Source: Nosema muscidifuracis (lineage: Eukaryota; Microsporidia; Nosematidae). Taken from it: a stretch of DNA of 64,000 bases. The DNA lies in contig JAIOKI010000017.1 of NCBI GenBank assembly GCA_028335825.1, positions 62,001 through 126,000 of the forward strand, in the 5' to 3' direction. The notes below the pieces were generated by a model. It was not told the DNA's origin. It saw only the letters and a list, made by a program, of their open reading frames with translations, and did not search any database. A program made the position numbers and the translations under genes. Shown in pieces: positions 19,650 to 30,551 of this stretch. The stretch's first letter is position 1, and every line of letters starts with the position of its first letter.

Positions 19650-20720
19650 ATGAAATTCAGGCACAAATTTCTAATTTTTACTATAAGTATATTTTTACTA
19701 ATTATGATATATATTTATAAAGACAATATAGATGATGATAAAAATCCTAGTGGAGAATTTAATAAACCCAGTGATGAAATTAATTCTAAAAAAATGAAGA
19801 ATAAAAAAGTTAATCAAGGTTTAAAAAAAAATTCTATAATAAATTTAGATAATATTAATGAATTAGACTTTATAATTAATCGTTGTTCTGTATGGAAATA
19901 TTTTAATAATGATGGATATGAAAAAATTGAATCATTTAACGATATAGATAAGATTAAATTATCGTATATATTTTTAAGAGATGGTTTAAAAAAGAATAAT
20001 CCGGTCTACAATGAAAAAAAAACTAAAGAGATTTGTATAAACTTAATAAGAAAAATTAATGAATCAGTTATAGAAATATTTTTTAGAAAAATAAACAAGT
20101 GGTTTTCTTTATCTAAAGAAAAAAAAATAATATTTAAAAATCTATGTAAAATATTGATATCTATTCAGAATTCTCTTAATGAAGCTTATAAAGATATTTT
20201 CAATACACCTAATTATTTAAAAAATATAAATGAGTTAATAAATATTATTGAAAAATTAACTGATGATGAAGATAAAAATCTAATACAAAGTAATTTATAC
20301 TTCATAACACGTATAAAAATAGTTTTTGATTTATTAGATTCATTTGAAATATATATAGAATGTGTTGTATACTATTATATGCTAAATAAAAAATATAAAA
20401 TGAAAAAAGATAGGTATTCAGAAAATATGTCGACTGATCTATCAGAAACTCTTGTCAAAGATATTAATTTAATATATTTAGAAGATTTATATATGAAACT
20501 TATCGAATTTTATTATAAAAAAAACTCGAATAGTTTATTTGTTAAAACAAAAAGGGTTTTTAATAATTTTTTAAGATATTTTTGGAAAGGAAAAAATCAT
20601 AAAGATATTTTAAATGATGAAAATATTTTAAAAAATAGAAATGATTATTTATTAAAGATAAAAGAAGTTTGTCATATGAAACATTTTATTATTATAAATA
20701 AAATAATAAATATAATGTAA
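19650..20720 (+). CDS. signal-anchored helical protein, unknown
   Basis: 356 residues. The N-terminus MKFRHKFLIFTISIFLLIMI is basic then hydrophobic (about 8-23), giving a signal anchor. A hydrophilic Asp/Asn/Lys linker (about 24-65) leads into an all-helical region to the end. Lys and Asn dominate, as expected from the AT content. No enzyme motif seen. Start ATG follows TTACCC (CCC 19639-19641). Architecture resembles the protein at 17306 and, more loosely, the one at 24004, which suggests one fast-evolving family in this part of the window. Confidence 0.7.
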   Translation: MKFRHKFLIFTISIFLLIMIYIYKDNIDDDKNPSGEFNKPSDEINSKKMKNKKVNQGLKKNSIINLDNINELDFIINRCSVWKYFNNDGYEKIESFNDIDKIKLSYIFLRDGLKKNNPVYNEKKTKEICINLIRKINESVIEIFFRKINKWFSLSKEKKIIFKNLCKILISIQNSLNEAYKDIFNTPNYLKNINELINIIEKLTDDEDKNLIQSNLYFITRIKIVFDLLDSFEIYIECVVYYYMLNKKYKMKKDRYSENMSTDLSETLVKDINLIYLEDLYMKLIEFYYKKNSNSLFVKTKRVFNNFLRYFWKGKNHKDILNDENILKNRNDYLLKIKEVCHMKHFIIINKIINIM

Positions 20721-22208
20721 TGTAAATGTAAATTAAAATATTAAAAATATATAATTTTCAATATAAATTAACTTATTGTATAGAAATTTTTTAATTTAAT
20801 AAAACTAAATATCTTGTTTTATGTATTTATTTTTAACAAATAGCCTTATAAAATATTTTGAAATTTGATAATTTTTTGATGTTATATTAGATATTTTAAA
20901 ATTTAATTAAATCATAATAAATAAATTATTTTACATTTATGTGTGATAAAACATTAGTTTAGAACCTTAAAATTTCTATTTGTATTAATGAAAGCTTTTT
21001 ATAATCATCATAATATTTAAAAAAGATTCTCCTAATATAAAAAGAGAAAATAATTACGTTTTACATAAAAGAGTTATATTTATTAGCATATTAATATGTT
21101 TACATTTGTGACAAGATTTAACTAAAATCTATTTATTAACATATTAATTAATAAACTGTCAGAATTAATAATATTCTTAATATAGTGAGTCATTAGTGAA
21201 ATTAAGATGTATACAAGAAATGTGTATATACATACCTTATATTAAAAAAGATTCTTATGGAAATATTATATAAAAAATACAATTCAATTATAAAAAGAAA
21301 GTACTTTTTAATGATACTTCGTATGAAAAAAAATTAATTAAACTTTCTAAATTGACAGAATAATTTAAAAATAAAAAAATATCATAAAAGCAGAAATTAT
21401 TTTGAAATTATAAAAGTTTATCATATGATGATTAATTTTTTTTATGGTAATTACTCATCTCAATAACGACTTTTATCATTTTAGAATACTTAAAGTTACT
21501 AAGATTTAGACTAAAGAACAAGAAAAATTAAGTAAGAACACGTTTAAGAATCACTAACTTTTATGGCATTCTAAATTAACATTTACGAAATATATTTTAA
21601 ATGGCGGAAATAAAGCTTAAAGAAATGGAAGATTTATATAAAAGGACGAAAGAAAGAAGAATAAATTGATAATATAAATAAACCAGGTACACCTAATATT
21701 ATAAGAAATTTGTAGCTTTATGACTTGATACATGCATGGGAACTTATGATGAGATAAAAAATTACAAGAAGATTTAATTGAATATAAAAAATTCTAAAAG
21801 CCATAGTTCTAACCTACCCTAAAGCTGATGCTCGTTGTTTTGATAATGTTTGAGTAATTTGAATTATTAAACTAATAATTTATTATTTATATAAAAAATT
21901 CTCTATATAGAAAAAAAAAATTACTGTTTTTATATTATATAATAATACAAAAAGATTTAATTTAAACTAATAATTTATTATTTATATAGAAAAAAGAAAT
22001 TACTGCTTTTATATCATATAATAATACAAAAAGATTTAATTTAAATAAATTATTTTTTGATATTTTTAGTATGTTAAATATATTGATAAATCATTAATAT
22101 AAACAAATAAAATAAAAAATATTTTCTATAAATCATAGAAAGATTCCTTATTTTTATATCCTTTATTAAAGGAGATCTTTATAAATAAAATCTGTTTTTT
22201 TGTATCCT
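20721..22208. other. 1.5 kb gap with coding-like remnants
   Basis: No intact gene seen. Slightly richer sequence between about 21430 and 21860 includes a 22-codon frame starting MAEIKLKEMEDLYKR at 21601 and a 24-bp phrase at 21821-21844 that recurs, inverted, at 25197-25220. A small hairpin TCCTTT-ATT-AAAGGA lies around 22159-22173, about 35 nt before the next start. This reads as an eroded gene or element. Confidence 0.4.
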
Positions 22209-22562
22209 ATGTGTGATCCATGCTGTCTTGTAGTAGGATGTAACCCAAGAAGTAAGTCTATTGATAGACCAAATGGATACGATCAACTTCCAGAGAAAAT
22301 TATATGCCCACATTGTTCACAAATATCAAGACCTTTATATAAAAAAGATGATTACATATTCACATTATGTTTTATACCACTATGGCCTTGTGGAACTTCT
22401 GCTCCTTATGTAGCATGTCAAAATTGTTATATAGGGGTAGGTATGGTAAGAGGGAATCCCTGTAGATCTTGTCATGTCTCACATACTTTTGATTGTGATT
22501 ATTGTCCTAATTGTGGTACTAAAATAGGAGAAGGGGAATCTAGAACACTTAGCGTTCATTAA
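22209..22562 (+). CDS. zinc-ribbon protein, copy 1
   Basis: 117 residues from the first ATG; the frame continues upstream to a TTG that I do not accept as a start. It contains a CPHC pair, the phrase YIFTLCFIPLWPCGTSAPYV, then CQNC, CRSC and CDYCPNCG. A CxxC pair, an FT(L/F)xFIPL(W/F)P phrase and a second CxxC are typical of the fungal zinc-ribbon-15-type small proteins of unknown function. The downstream CRSC and CDYC...CG pairs add a second zinc ribbon. Zinc binding is therefore likely; partners are unknown. A diverged paralogue lies on the opposite strand at 25334-25675. Codon use is less AT-rich than neighbours, which suggests constraint. No CCC motif. Confidence 0.75.
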   Translation: MCDPCCLVVGCNPRSKSIDRPNGYDQLPEKIICPHCSQISRPLYKKDDYIFTLCFIPLWPCGTSAPYVACQNCYIGVGMVRGNPCRSCHVSHTFDCDYCPNCGTKIGEGESRTLSVH

Positions 22563-24003
22563 ATATTTAACAAAATTTGATTTTTATTTTATTAAATGGT
22601 AATCTTTAGTTATAAAATTCGTATTTTAACTTATAAAATAAATAGTAAAACAAAATATTTAAAATATCAATACAATTATTTCTACTTTAATTTTTTGAAA
22701 TACTTCTTGATCAAAGAAATGAACATTTGATACATCACCTGTGTTAATAGTTTTATTTTTATTCGTTTCAGACATCCTAAAAAACTAGGGTTCTTATTAT
22801 AAAATTTTTAAAATATCAACAATCTGAGTTTGAATATCTCACTAGGAATACTTTAAAACTTTATAATGAAGAATTTATATCAACTATAGAAATTATTAAT
22901 TAGTAGAAAGATTTAAATACATTAACATTAAAAGAAAAAGAATCACTGATTTTAAAAAGAAAATAATTGAATATGAATTAGATTTAATACATAAATATAA
23001 GACTAAATTATTTTATAGGTTATTAGATGGAAGAATGTAATTATTATATATCATATATAGTAGAGAGAATCATCATAATAAGAAGTGCGAACTTATTCTA
23101 TTAAGAATAGAAGAAGTGTATAAAAATTGAAACAGTCATAAACAATTTTATGGATTCGAGTAAGATCATTAAATAAAATAAAATTATCATTTCATATAAT
23201 TATTATAATGATAATTTTAGATTAAATAGAAAATTAATTGTCTTGTTTAAATTTTTTATAAAATTATCTTTTTAATTAATAAATTCATAACAAAGGTGAT
23301 TTTAATAATCATTTTTTTATAATTAAAATATATTAGTAAATGACTATGTTAAATTAATAGTTAAATATCACAAAAAAATGATTAATACACTTCGATTTGT
23401 TTATTTGATCAATCTAAAAAGCTTAATTTTTTATCAAAATGTTGTCAACAAACTAGTTTTTAAATGTAAATCATTTTAGGATAAAAACCAAAAAGGAAAC
23501 TAGTGATGATTATATTTATCCTGATAACTTTTCTTATTTTGTTAGTATTATTATAAAAATTTCTAGTTTAATTTATTTTATTTGGGTTATCTTTTATTTT
23601 TGAAGTTAATTAAAAAATTTACTAAGTATATTTTACTCTTGTACTTATTTTTATATTTTCAATATCTTATACTTCCTATTTTTATTTGCTCGTAGAGTTT
23701 AATTAATATCTCTTCGAAATATGAAAGCATTCCTGATAAAAATTCTTGTCAAAATTTCATTTTAAGATTCTTAAGCGTTATTTTAAACATGATTAATTGA
23801 AATAAGTCTCTACTTATTCAACAAGCATTATTTTGTAATACAAGTATTTTAAAAATTAATAATTTTTTATTTTATGAAAGTAAATCTTACAAATCTATTT
23901 TAATTTAATATTTTTATTAAAATATAAACAAAAAAAATGATAAATTAAATGATACACAATAAAAATTTATGATTATTATAAAAAATTTATTTTACCCTAA
24001 ATC
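22563..24003. other. gap with a truncated gene fragment and orphan promoter
   Basis: Apart from the 38-codon minus-strand fragment listed separately, I see no gene. The gap is AT-rich with scattered stop codons in all frames, and ends in the TTTACCC signal of the gene at 24004. Confidence 0.5.
22659..22775 (-). pseudogene. 5' fragment of a dispersed gene, copy A
   Basis: A CCC motif (GGG at 22788-22790 on the plus strand) precedes an ATG opening a 38-codon frame starting MSETNKNKTINTGDVSNVHF. The leader and first 11 codons are nearly identical over about 55 nt to sequence at 58041-58096 on the plus strand, where the frame stops after 15 codons. A promoter plus gene start present twice with different downstream sequence is best read as two truncated copies of one gene, though a tiny functional gene here is not excluded. 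Confidence 0.5.
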
Positions 24004-25077
24004 ATGATTTTCTTGTTATATTTTTATAATATACTTACTTCATTAACAAGAAAAAAATCAAGAATACCAAGAAGAAATTCTTCTTTCAATAATGATTTGG
24101 TTATAAACAAATATGTCTCAAATAATACATTAGATTATGATAATAAGTTAGAAAAGTTTGAAATGGAACTTATGATAAAAAAAGAAGAAAATGAACTTCG
24201 TGAGTTTGAGAGAATAGAAAAGGAAATAGAAGAAGAAGAAAAAAATAAATTTCTTGAGCTTGGGAGAATAAAAAAGGAAATAGAAGAAGAAGAAAAAAAA
24301 GAAGATTATAGAAATAAGAAAAAAGCTAATCATCATAATTGTAGAAGACTTAAATACGAATTTGAACTTCAATTACATGATATGATGAGTCAAAGAAAAA
24401 TATCACCAGCTAATTGTGATTTGATTATTGAATCTTTAGAAATTTGTTTTGATAATTTTTTAAAGATATTTAGTGATTTAAAATCGAATGATCCTGATTT
24501 ATTAAAATTTGAATCTGCATTAAACCAAAAGGTTAAGAAAATTCTATTAGAATTTACATATATTATGATGAATAATTTTAAAACGTCAAGAAATTACGAA
24601 ATCATGGTCTATTTAGATAGAATAGCAAAAAATTTAAAAAAAAGACACAACCAAGATGGAAGATTATTGTATGAAACTGCTGAATCTTTACAAAAAAGTG
24701 ATCCAAATAATGATCTTTTATTTATATACTGCTGTTCTATTAGACAATTTTCGCAATTTGATACAAATATGCTAAATTTATTTTTTTCCTTATACGTATA
24801 TTTTTATAGACACATTTCATCAAAAAATCAAATTTTTAATTTTGAAGATATTAGTCTTAGGTTTGAAAGGCTTTGTAATTACAATTTACATTTTTTAAAA
24901 AATTTGTTAACTACAATTGAGCATATCAATGATGGAACGCAAATAAATAATGATATTATCGTAAAATTTTGTAAAAATTTGATCGAGCATTATGAAAAAT
25001 CGAATGTATCTTTCAAAGAATATTTCGAATCTTGGGATAGATTGTTTAGCGTATTAAGTAGAATAAAACATAAATAA
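24004..25077 (+). CDS. secreted or anchored coiled-coil protein
   Basis: 357 residues. Hydrophobic N-terminus (MIFLLYFYNILTSLT) followed by a basic patch (RKKSRIPRR), which could be a signal peptide or anchor. A Glu/Lys-rich coiled coil (about 55-110) contains a duplicated block: EIEEEEKNKFLELGRIKK and EIEEEEKKEDYRNKKK. The rest (about 115-357) is a helical domain without recognisable motifs. Start follows TTTACCC (CCC 23995-23997). The helical domain plan resembles the proteins at 17306 and 19650; homology is not demonstrable by eye. Confidence 0.7.
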   Translation: MIFLLYFYNILTSLTRKKSRIPRRNSSFNNDLVINKYVSNNTLDYDNKLEKFEMELMIKKEENELREFERIEKEIEEEEKNKFLELGRIKKEIEEEEKKEDYRNKKKANHHNCRRLKYEFELQLHDMMSQRKISPANCDLIIESLEICFDNFLKIFSDLKSNDPDLLKFESALNQKVKKILLEFTYIMMNNFKTSRNYEIMVYLDRIAKNLKKRHNQDGRLLYETAESLQKSDPNNDLLFIYCCSIRQFSQFDTNMLNLFFSLYVYFYRHISSKNQIFNFEDISLRFERLCNYNLHFLKNLLTTIEHINDGTQINNDIIVKFCKNLIEHYEKSNVSFKEYFESWDRLFSVLSRIKHK

Positions 25078-25333
25078 AAAATTTAAAAATATTCTTTATA
25101 CTAACCTAAATACATATTTTTAATTATGAATTATTTTGAGATAAATAGCTTTTTTTCAGATGCAATGAAACATTATTTTTAAAGTTAAAAATATCAATCA
25201 AAGCAGCGAGCATCAGCTTTATATAGATTATATACATGGATTTCAATTATTTTCCACTAAGAAATTTTTTTATTTTTGAAGCTTGATTAAATTATGTCTA
25301 TACTGATGAATTAAATTATGATATATTATTTTC

Positions 25334-25675
25334 TCAAATATATTTTACCTTTCGTCTAAATTTTTTTCTGAGCATGCCACATGTATCACAATACTTCATA
25401 CTTCTAGTATCTTTAACACACCTCTCACATTGAATATCATCATAAGATCTAATTTTACTTTTGCAATCGTAACAAGCCAAAAAAGGCTGACTAGTATAAA
25501 TATTGATATTTCCCATACAAATTATGAAGTCATATGAATCTACTACAAATGCTGGGCTGGTTTTTGATTTACATTCTCTGCATATAATTATTTCAGGTAG
25601 TCTTATTATTGCTCCTGGATTATATACATACCTTTTTGTGTACGATATACCTAGTAAATTACAACAGATGTTCAT
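25334..25675 (-). CDS. zinc-ribbon protein, copy 2
   Basis: 113 residues. It aligns along its length with the protein at 22209: LPE(K/I)IIC..C, then a D.Y.F..C block, TS(A/Q)P(Y/F).AC..C, a further C..C, and a final YC.(N/T)CG. The FIPLWP phrase of copy 1 has become MGNINIYTSQPF, so the core hydrophobic motif has diverged while all paired cysteines remain. That pattern suggests a retained zinc fold with changed surface. No CCC motif. It lies on the opposite strand to copy 1, 2.8 kb away. Confidence 0.72.
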   Translation of the reverse strand: MNICCNLLGISYTKRYVYNPGAIIRLPEIIICRECKSKTSPAFVVDSYDFIICMGNINIYTSQPFLACYDCKSKIRSYDDIQCERCVKDTRSMKYCDTCGMLRKKFRRKVKYI

Positions 25676-27498
25676 AATTTATATTCGTGGGAAATTTTAT
25701 TTATTTTTTACACTGTTTCATATTAAAAAACACTTTGTTTGTTTATATTGTGTTGTAATTTGTTTTGCGACAAAAATTCAAATAAAAGATTATTAGATAC
25801 TTAAATGTGATATTATTTATAATTTAATTTATAGTAGTGCTTGGATTTAATATAGGATTAGATGATGTTTATAAATATTATTATTATGGCATTAAAGAAA
25901 TATATAGAATGAAGCTTTGAAAAAATATTTGTTTATTATCATAACGAATCATTGTAAGAATTTGAGAAAACTCCAACAAGTACACATAGAAGAAAGCAAA
26001 GACTCTAATAATAGTATAATAATAATATATACTAGAAATTTTATTTAATTAATTAAGTGAAAGATTTTTAAGAATTTAACTCGACAAAGGTTAAATCATT
26101 ATTATATTATCAAAATAATAAGTTGATTTTTTCTTAATAATTTTCAATACTTCGTGAGTTATTTCAAAAAAATTATTTTTTTCTTTATCTACAAACCAAA
26201 AAAAGATTTAAATAATTATTGCAGGATTCTTTAGCATTTATAAATTATAAGCTAGCCTCTGATCGCTTTCATAAAGTCATTATAATATTTATTTTTGGGT
26301 TATTTTTTTCTCAGTTTCATTTATTCTTTAGTTTACTTTATTTATATTTAAAAATCAATAATAATTGAACTAAATTTCTGTAACTAACAGGTTCATTCAT
26401 TTTCTTAATTATCTTTGCCTTTAACTCTTTTCATTTTTATATTATACGTCATTATATTTGCAAATGGCGTAGATAAATTAAAAAGTATACCATTTCTTAT
26501 TTACTCCTGACACTTCTTGTCTGGAAGAGGAAGTCTTAATAACAGTTGAGATTTTCTTTTAACATGCATAATTAATATTCTAAAATGAGCTAGTTAAATT
26601 ATTTAAGAATATTTGAAGAATTTGTATTTATCTATAATATAAATTCATATCATATATTTCTGTATTGTATCATTAGTAAAGTTTTTTTAATACTATCACT
26701 TATCTAAAATAATTTAATTTAGAATTAAAATTATTTTTTCAGTATTCTTATTACACATTTATTAATTCTTTCTGTTATCATTGATTTTTTGTAATTGAAA
26801 TTTTAATATAAAAAATAAATTTTTATTATTTTACCCCAAAATACAGAAATCCGTTTGAATTTTCATACCAAAGGCAAGAGTAGATTCAGGAAGCCGCCTT
26901 GAAGAAATAACTTGAGAGTATCTTATAAGTACAAAAAGGAGGAAAGTAAAGTAATAAGACTTTATGACCGGTTGGGGTCATTTGTACTAAAATGAATTCC
27001 TACATTTTTCTGTCATTATGAGACCAAAAACCTAACATTAATTCTTAAATAATTATTTATTATTTTCCTTTAAGATGAATGACATTAATCTAATTTATTT
27101 AAAGCATAACACATATCGAATTTTATATAAAAAAATTAACTGTATAATTTATAAGACTGGAGATAAAAAATTATAATTTCTAATTACTATTAGATATTTC
27201 AAATAATTTAATTTGTTTTTATAATATTTTCGATTTTGAACAAGTAATATTTATATAAGAAAGCATCATAATATATTGTTTTGAATTGTTATTTGTTGTA
27301 AATTAAAATTCTTAAGATTTTTACTACACTCATAACTGTATCACTTTAAACTTCTCATTATTATGTCAGTGATGAATTTATGACTCAATAGAAAAACTTA
27401 AATTTATGTTGAAGAAATAAGTTTTATAAATAAAATCATAAATATTGAAATATCAATTTGTTTTCAATTATGAATAAATTTGTATAAAATTAATTTAT
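25676..27498. other. 1.8 kb gap with a coding-like pocket
   Basis: No intact gene. Around 26835-26990 the GC content rises clearly, an orphan CCCC motif (26834-26837) precedes it, and two perfect 6-bp hairpins occur (TAAAGT/ACTTTA and ATGACC/GGTCAT). This could be an eroded gene or a structured RNA. The rest is AT-rich spacer. Confidence 0.4.
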
Positions 27499-28122
27499 TT
27501 AAAGTGTAGCGAACTTAGCATACCTTGCAGAAATTAAAGCAAAGAATGATATTTTATCTGAATCAGATATAAATATATTATCTCCAGTAAGATATTTAGC
27601 ACAATCTTCAGTGAAGCAATAGGGAGCATACTCTCCAATTTCTTTTATAGCTTCAACATTTTCTTTAATAAACTTCTTTTCATCTTCATCCAAATTAAAT
27701 ATTATCTTACCATTTAAATTAGATAAAGAAAAAACGACGAAGCACTTAAAATAGTCAACAGCAGCTTTAACTCTAGATGGACTTTCATTAGTTGATTTAA
27801 TAATTAAATCCACCTTTCGCCTGACATTCATATAGTGTTCTTCAGAAAACTTGCTACCATCGTTAAGAGTAAAATTCGTCAACAATTTTTTTTGTGCACT
27901 TAAAAAGAAATATTCAGTTAATGCAAGAGCCTTACTAGTTTTTTTATCAAGAATTGAATTTTTTTGTCTTAAATGAGCTGCTTCATCTTGAATACGACCT
28001 CCAAAAGCAATTTGGGATTCTAAGTCATATTTCATAAAAAAGATGGCGTATATTACACTGATAATAATATATATGATAATACCAAGTAAAATATAAAGCG
28101 TAATCTTACCACATGATGCCAT
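27499..28122 (-). CDS. signal-anchored family, member 1 (subgroup A)
   Basis: 207 residues. Short N-terminus (MASCGK), one membrane segment (about 7-29), then FMKYDLESQ and a helical domain. Subgroup A hallmarks: LNDGSKFSEEHY (about 85-96), a FNLDEDEKKFIKEN phrase (about 143-156), FTEDCAKYLT followed by N-IFISDSDK (about 172-190), and the C-terminal SARYAKF. The same order and length recur in the next three genes. Start follows CCC (GGG 28128-28130 on the plus strand). With one anchor and a charged outer domain, the protein is probably exposed in the ER lumen, cell surface or host cytosol (inference). First of seven tandem genes. Confidence 0.8.
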   Translation of the reverse strand: MASCGKITLYILLGIIIYIIISVIYAIFFMKYDLESQIAFGGRIQDEAAHLRQKNSILDKKTSKALALTEYFFLSAQKKLLTNFTLNDGSKFSEEHYMNVRRKVDLIIKSTNESPSRVKAAVDYFKCFVVFSLSNLNGKIIFNLDEDEKKFIKENVEAIKEIGEYAPYCFTEDCAKYLTGDNIFISDSDKISFFALISARYAKFATL

Positions 28123-29927
28123 ATTAAGGGCAAGGCTGTATTTTATTTAAATATTTTTTTTTGGCTAATTGAATCAATTTTATAAAAAATAAAAGGAGTC
28201 AAAAATATTATTATTTAAATTAATTTTTAGAATAACCGAATCTACTTCTAAACAAAATAATTTCTTTTTTTAAGTTTTTTTTAATTTACTCGATATTTTT
28301 TGACTTTTTGATATTTGTGACATTAATTAAAAAAATAAATAAATTTTAACATGCAGCCGAATCGAAAAATAATTTTTTATTTCAAAGATATAATAATAAA
28401 TATCTTGTTTATGAGAAATAGTTTATTTTTTTACGTAATATTATTTTCAAATACTCTTTGTTTTAATATTTAATACGTCAATGGATGTAATTTTCTAATT
28501 TTTTAGAAAAATATTCTAAAATCTGTCATTTAAATTTTATTTCAAAAATGAGATAAATAATTATGCATTATAGTAGAATATCAGAAGGAACAGATTCTAG
28601 TATAATTGAATTATTTTATTGATAATTTATTATTTAAAGATTTATAGTATTAGAAATATAGTTTTATGTTATGTTATTATCCAATATCTTAACATCTCCT
28701 TTAACCTTCATTACTTAAGATGTCTATATAAAATATTAATAAAATAAAAATATTTATGAGACAAAATAAATCGTTTAATTGAAAAATATTTTTAATCTAT
28801 AATCCCAAAATACACTGATAATAAAAAATATTTATGACCCTGATACGCCTCAAAAAATTTAAAAGAGCTCTTAGAGAGGGTAACTCCAGTAGAAGGATTT
28901 TCATTAGATGTATCAAATTCTAAAATATAAATAGCTTCATACGTAAATTGTTTTTAGTTTATAAGAGAAAAAGCATAAGCCACTAAAAATTTTAAATATA
29001 ATTGTCGAGTACTCTCTTATTATTGTTGAAAGGTATTTAAAATATTTTATTATTTTACCCCATGCAGGAAGAAAGCAAATCAAGCAACAGCATTATTGAC
29101 AATAATAATTCGTGTTGAACATTATCATGCTATTAAGATTTTGCTCGTAAGTTATAAAAGATTAAATTTTGTTATTTATAATTTAACTAGGAATATTTTT
29201 TATCCTATTTTTGATATTTCGTTTATCAAAAAGAATTCAATCATTTTACCCATTTTTTAACGACTAAATTTTTGATAGACTGTAAATTGGTTAATAGTTC
29301 AAAGCTTTAAAAAATATACTTACTAAAATAGGCTTATAATAGCAAGAATTTATCTATATGATACAGTAATACAATTAATGCTTATAATTGAGGTTATAAA
29401 TTTTAGAAAACATAGTAATAAATAAAGGAAATGCTGTCAATATATTTGATTATCAAGAAGGAATTATAATTTCACTTGATGACAAACCAAAATGAATTAA
29501 AGGGATCAAAAAATTATGAACAAATTATATTATTATTGTCGTAGTCAAGTGATGACTTATAATTTTACTTATTATATGTTCTTCTATTAGAATAAATATT
29601 ATAGAATATTTTACCAATATAAAAAGATGACAGACTCAAACATATTATAAATGATTCGTATATTATAAATAAACTGGTGTTATTTTTTATATTGTGCTCT
29701 AAGATAGATTAGAGATTTTCTTTGCTGATTGATAAAGAATGAAATAGTAAATAGCTTTTATATTTAAATTTAGAAAAAATTAAATAATGCATCTATAATT
29801 AAGTGAAAGTACTGAATCTAGTATTTATTTATTAAAATAATAAATTTGTTTTAAATACTAACAAATAGTTGACTTTTAAAAATTTCTTCAGTTGATAAAA
29901 AAAATTTAAAAAATCTTAAAAATTTAT
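28123..29927. other. 1.8 kb gap inside the family array
   Basis: No intact gene. An orphan TTTTACCCC-ATG (CCCC 29058-29061, ATG 29062) opens a frame of only 18 codons on the plus strand, and another TTTTACCC lies at 29249-29251. The 18-nt context before the first (ATTTTATTATTTTACCCC) is almost identical to that before the orphan site at 26834. These look like promoters of lost genes. Confidence 0.45.
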
Positions 29928-30551
29928 TTAAAAACTAGCATATATAGAATATCTTGCAGAAAGCAAAGCCACAAATGATGTCTTATCGGATTCAGATATA
30001 AACACATTATTTTCAGTTAAATAGTTAGCACAATCTGTTGTAAAATTTTTATAAGCAAATTCTCTCAATAGTTTAAAAACATTAGCATTATTATTGATGA
30101 ACTTTATTTCTTCAGCATGTAAATTAAATATTAACTTATTATCTGATTCAGAGATAGAATATCTATAAAAATGGTTATAATAGTCCTCCTGGAGCATCTT
30201 TTTCATAATTATTGGAGTATTATTATCATTTGCAGTTCTTATTTTTTTATTAGTTTTAAAGTATTGTTCACTAGATAGTTTTTGACCATCATTAAGAATA
30301 AACTGTGTTATTAAATCTTTTGGTGAATTCAACACTATAGATAGAGCAAAAACAATAGACTTACAAGTTTTACGGTCAAAGCTTTCATTATTTTCTTTTA
30401 CAATTCTAACCATTCCTTCTATAGGACTTTCAAAAACTTCTTCAGAATCAAAGCTATATTTATAGAAGAAATTATTGTATATGGAAGTAATAATGATCAA
30501 AGCAATGACAATTAGAACAATGTATAATATAATTTTCTTGCAAGATACCAT
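29928..30551 (-). CDS. signal-anchored family, member 2 (subgroup A)
   Basis: 207 residues, the same length as member 1. MVSCKK start, membrane segment about 7-29, then YKYSFDSEEVFE. Shared blocks are FILNDGQKLSSEQY, IFNLHAEEIKFINNN, FTTDCANYLTENNVFISESD and SARYSIYAS at the end. Similarity to member 1 is obvious but under half of residues agree, so the copies are old or evolve quickly. Start follows CCCC (GGGG 30557-30560). Confidence 0.8.
   Translation of the reverse strand: MVSCKKIILYIVLIVIALIIITSIYNNFFYKYSFDSEEVFESPIEGMVRIVKENNESFDRKTCKSIVFALSIVLNSPKDLITQFILNDGQKLSSEQYFKTNKKIRTANDNNTPIIMKKMLQEDYYNHFYRYSISESDNKLIFNLHAEEIKFINNNANVFKLLREFAYKNFTTDCANYLTENNVFISESDKTSFVALLSARYSIYASF

Noticed and set aside
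25503-25796. 97-codon plus-strand frame
   Set aside because: Antisense shadow of zinc-ribbon copy 2, whose paired Cys pattern is clearly the coding one.
26842-26950. RNase P or MRP RNA
   Set aside because: Words such as ACAGAAA and GAGGAAAGT are present but in the wrong order for that RNA and without the pseudoknot pairing.
29148-29160. GTAAGT as a spliceosomal intron donor after the 18-codon frame at 29062
   Set aside because: No convincing branch site and acceptor close by, and no frame beyond it.
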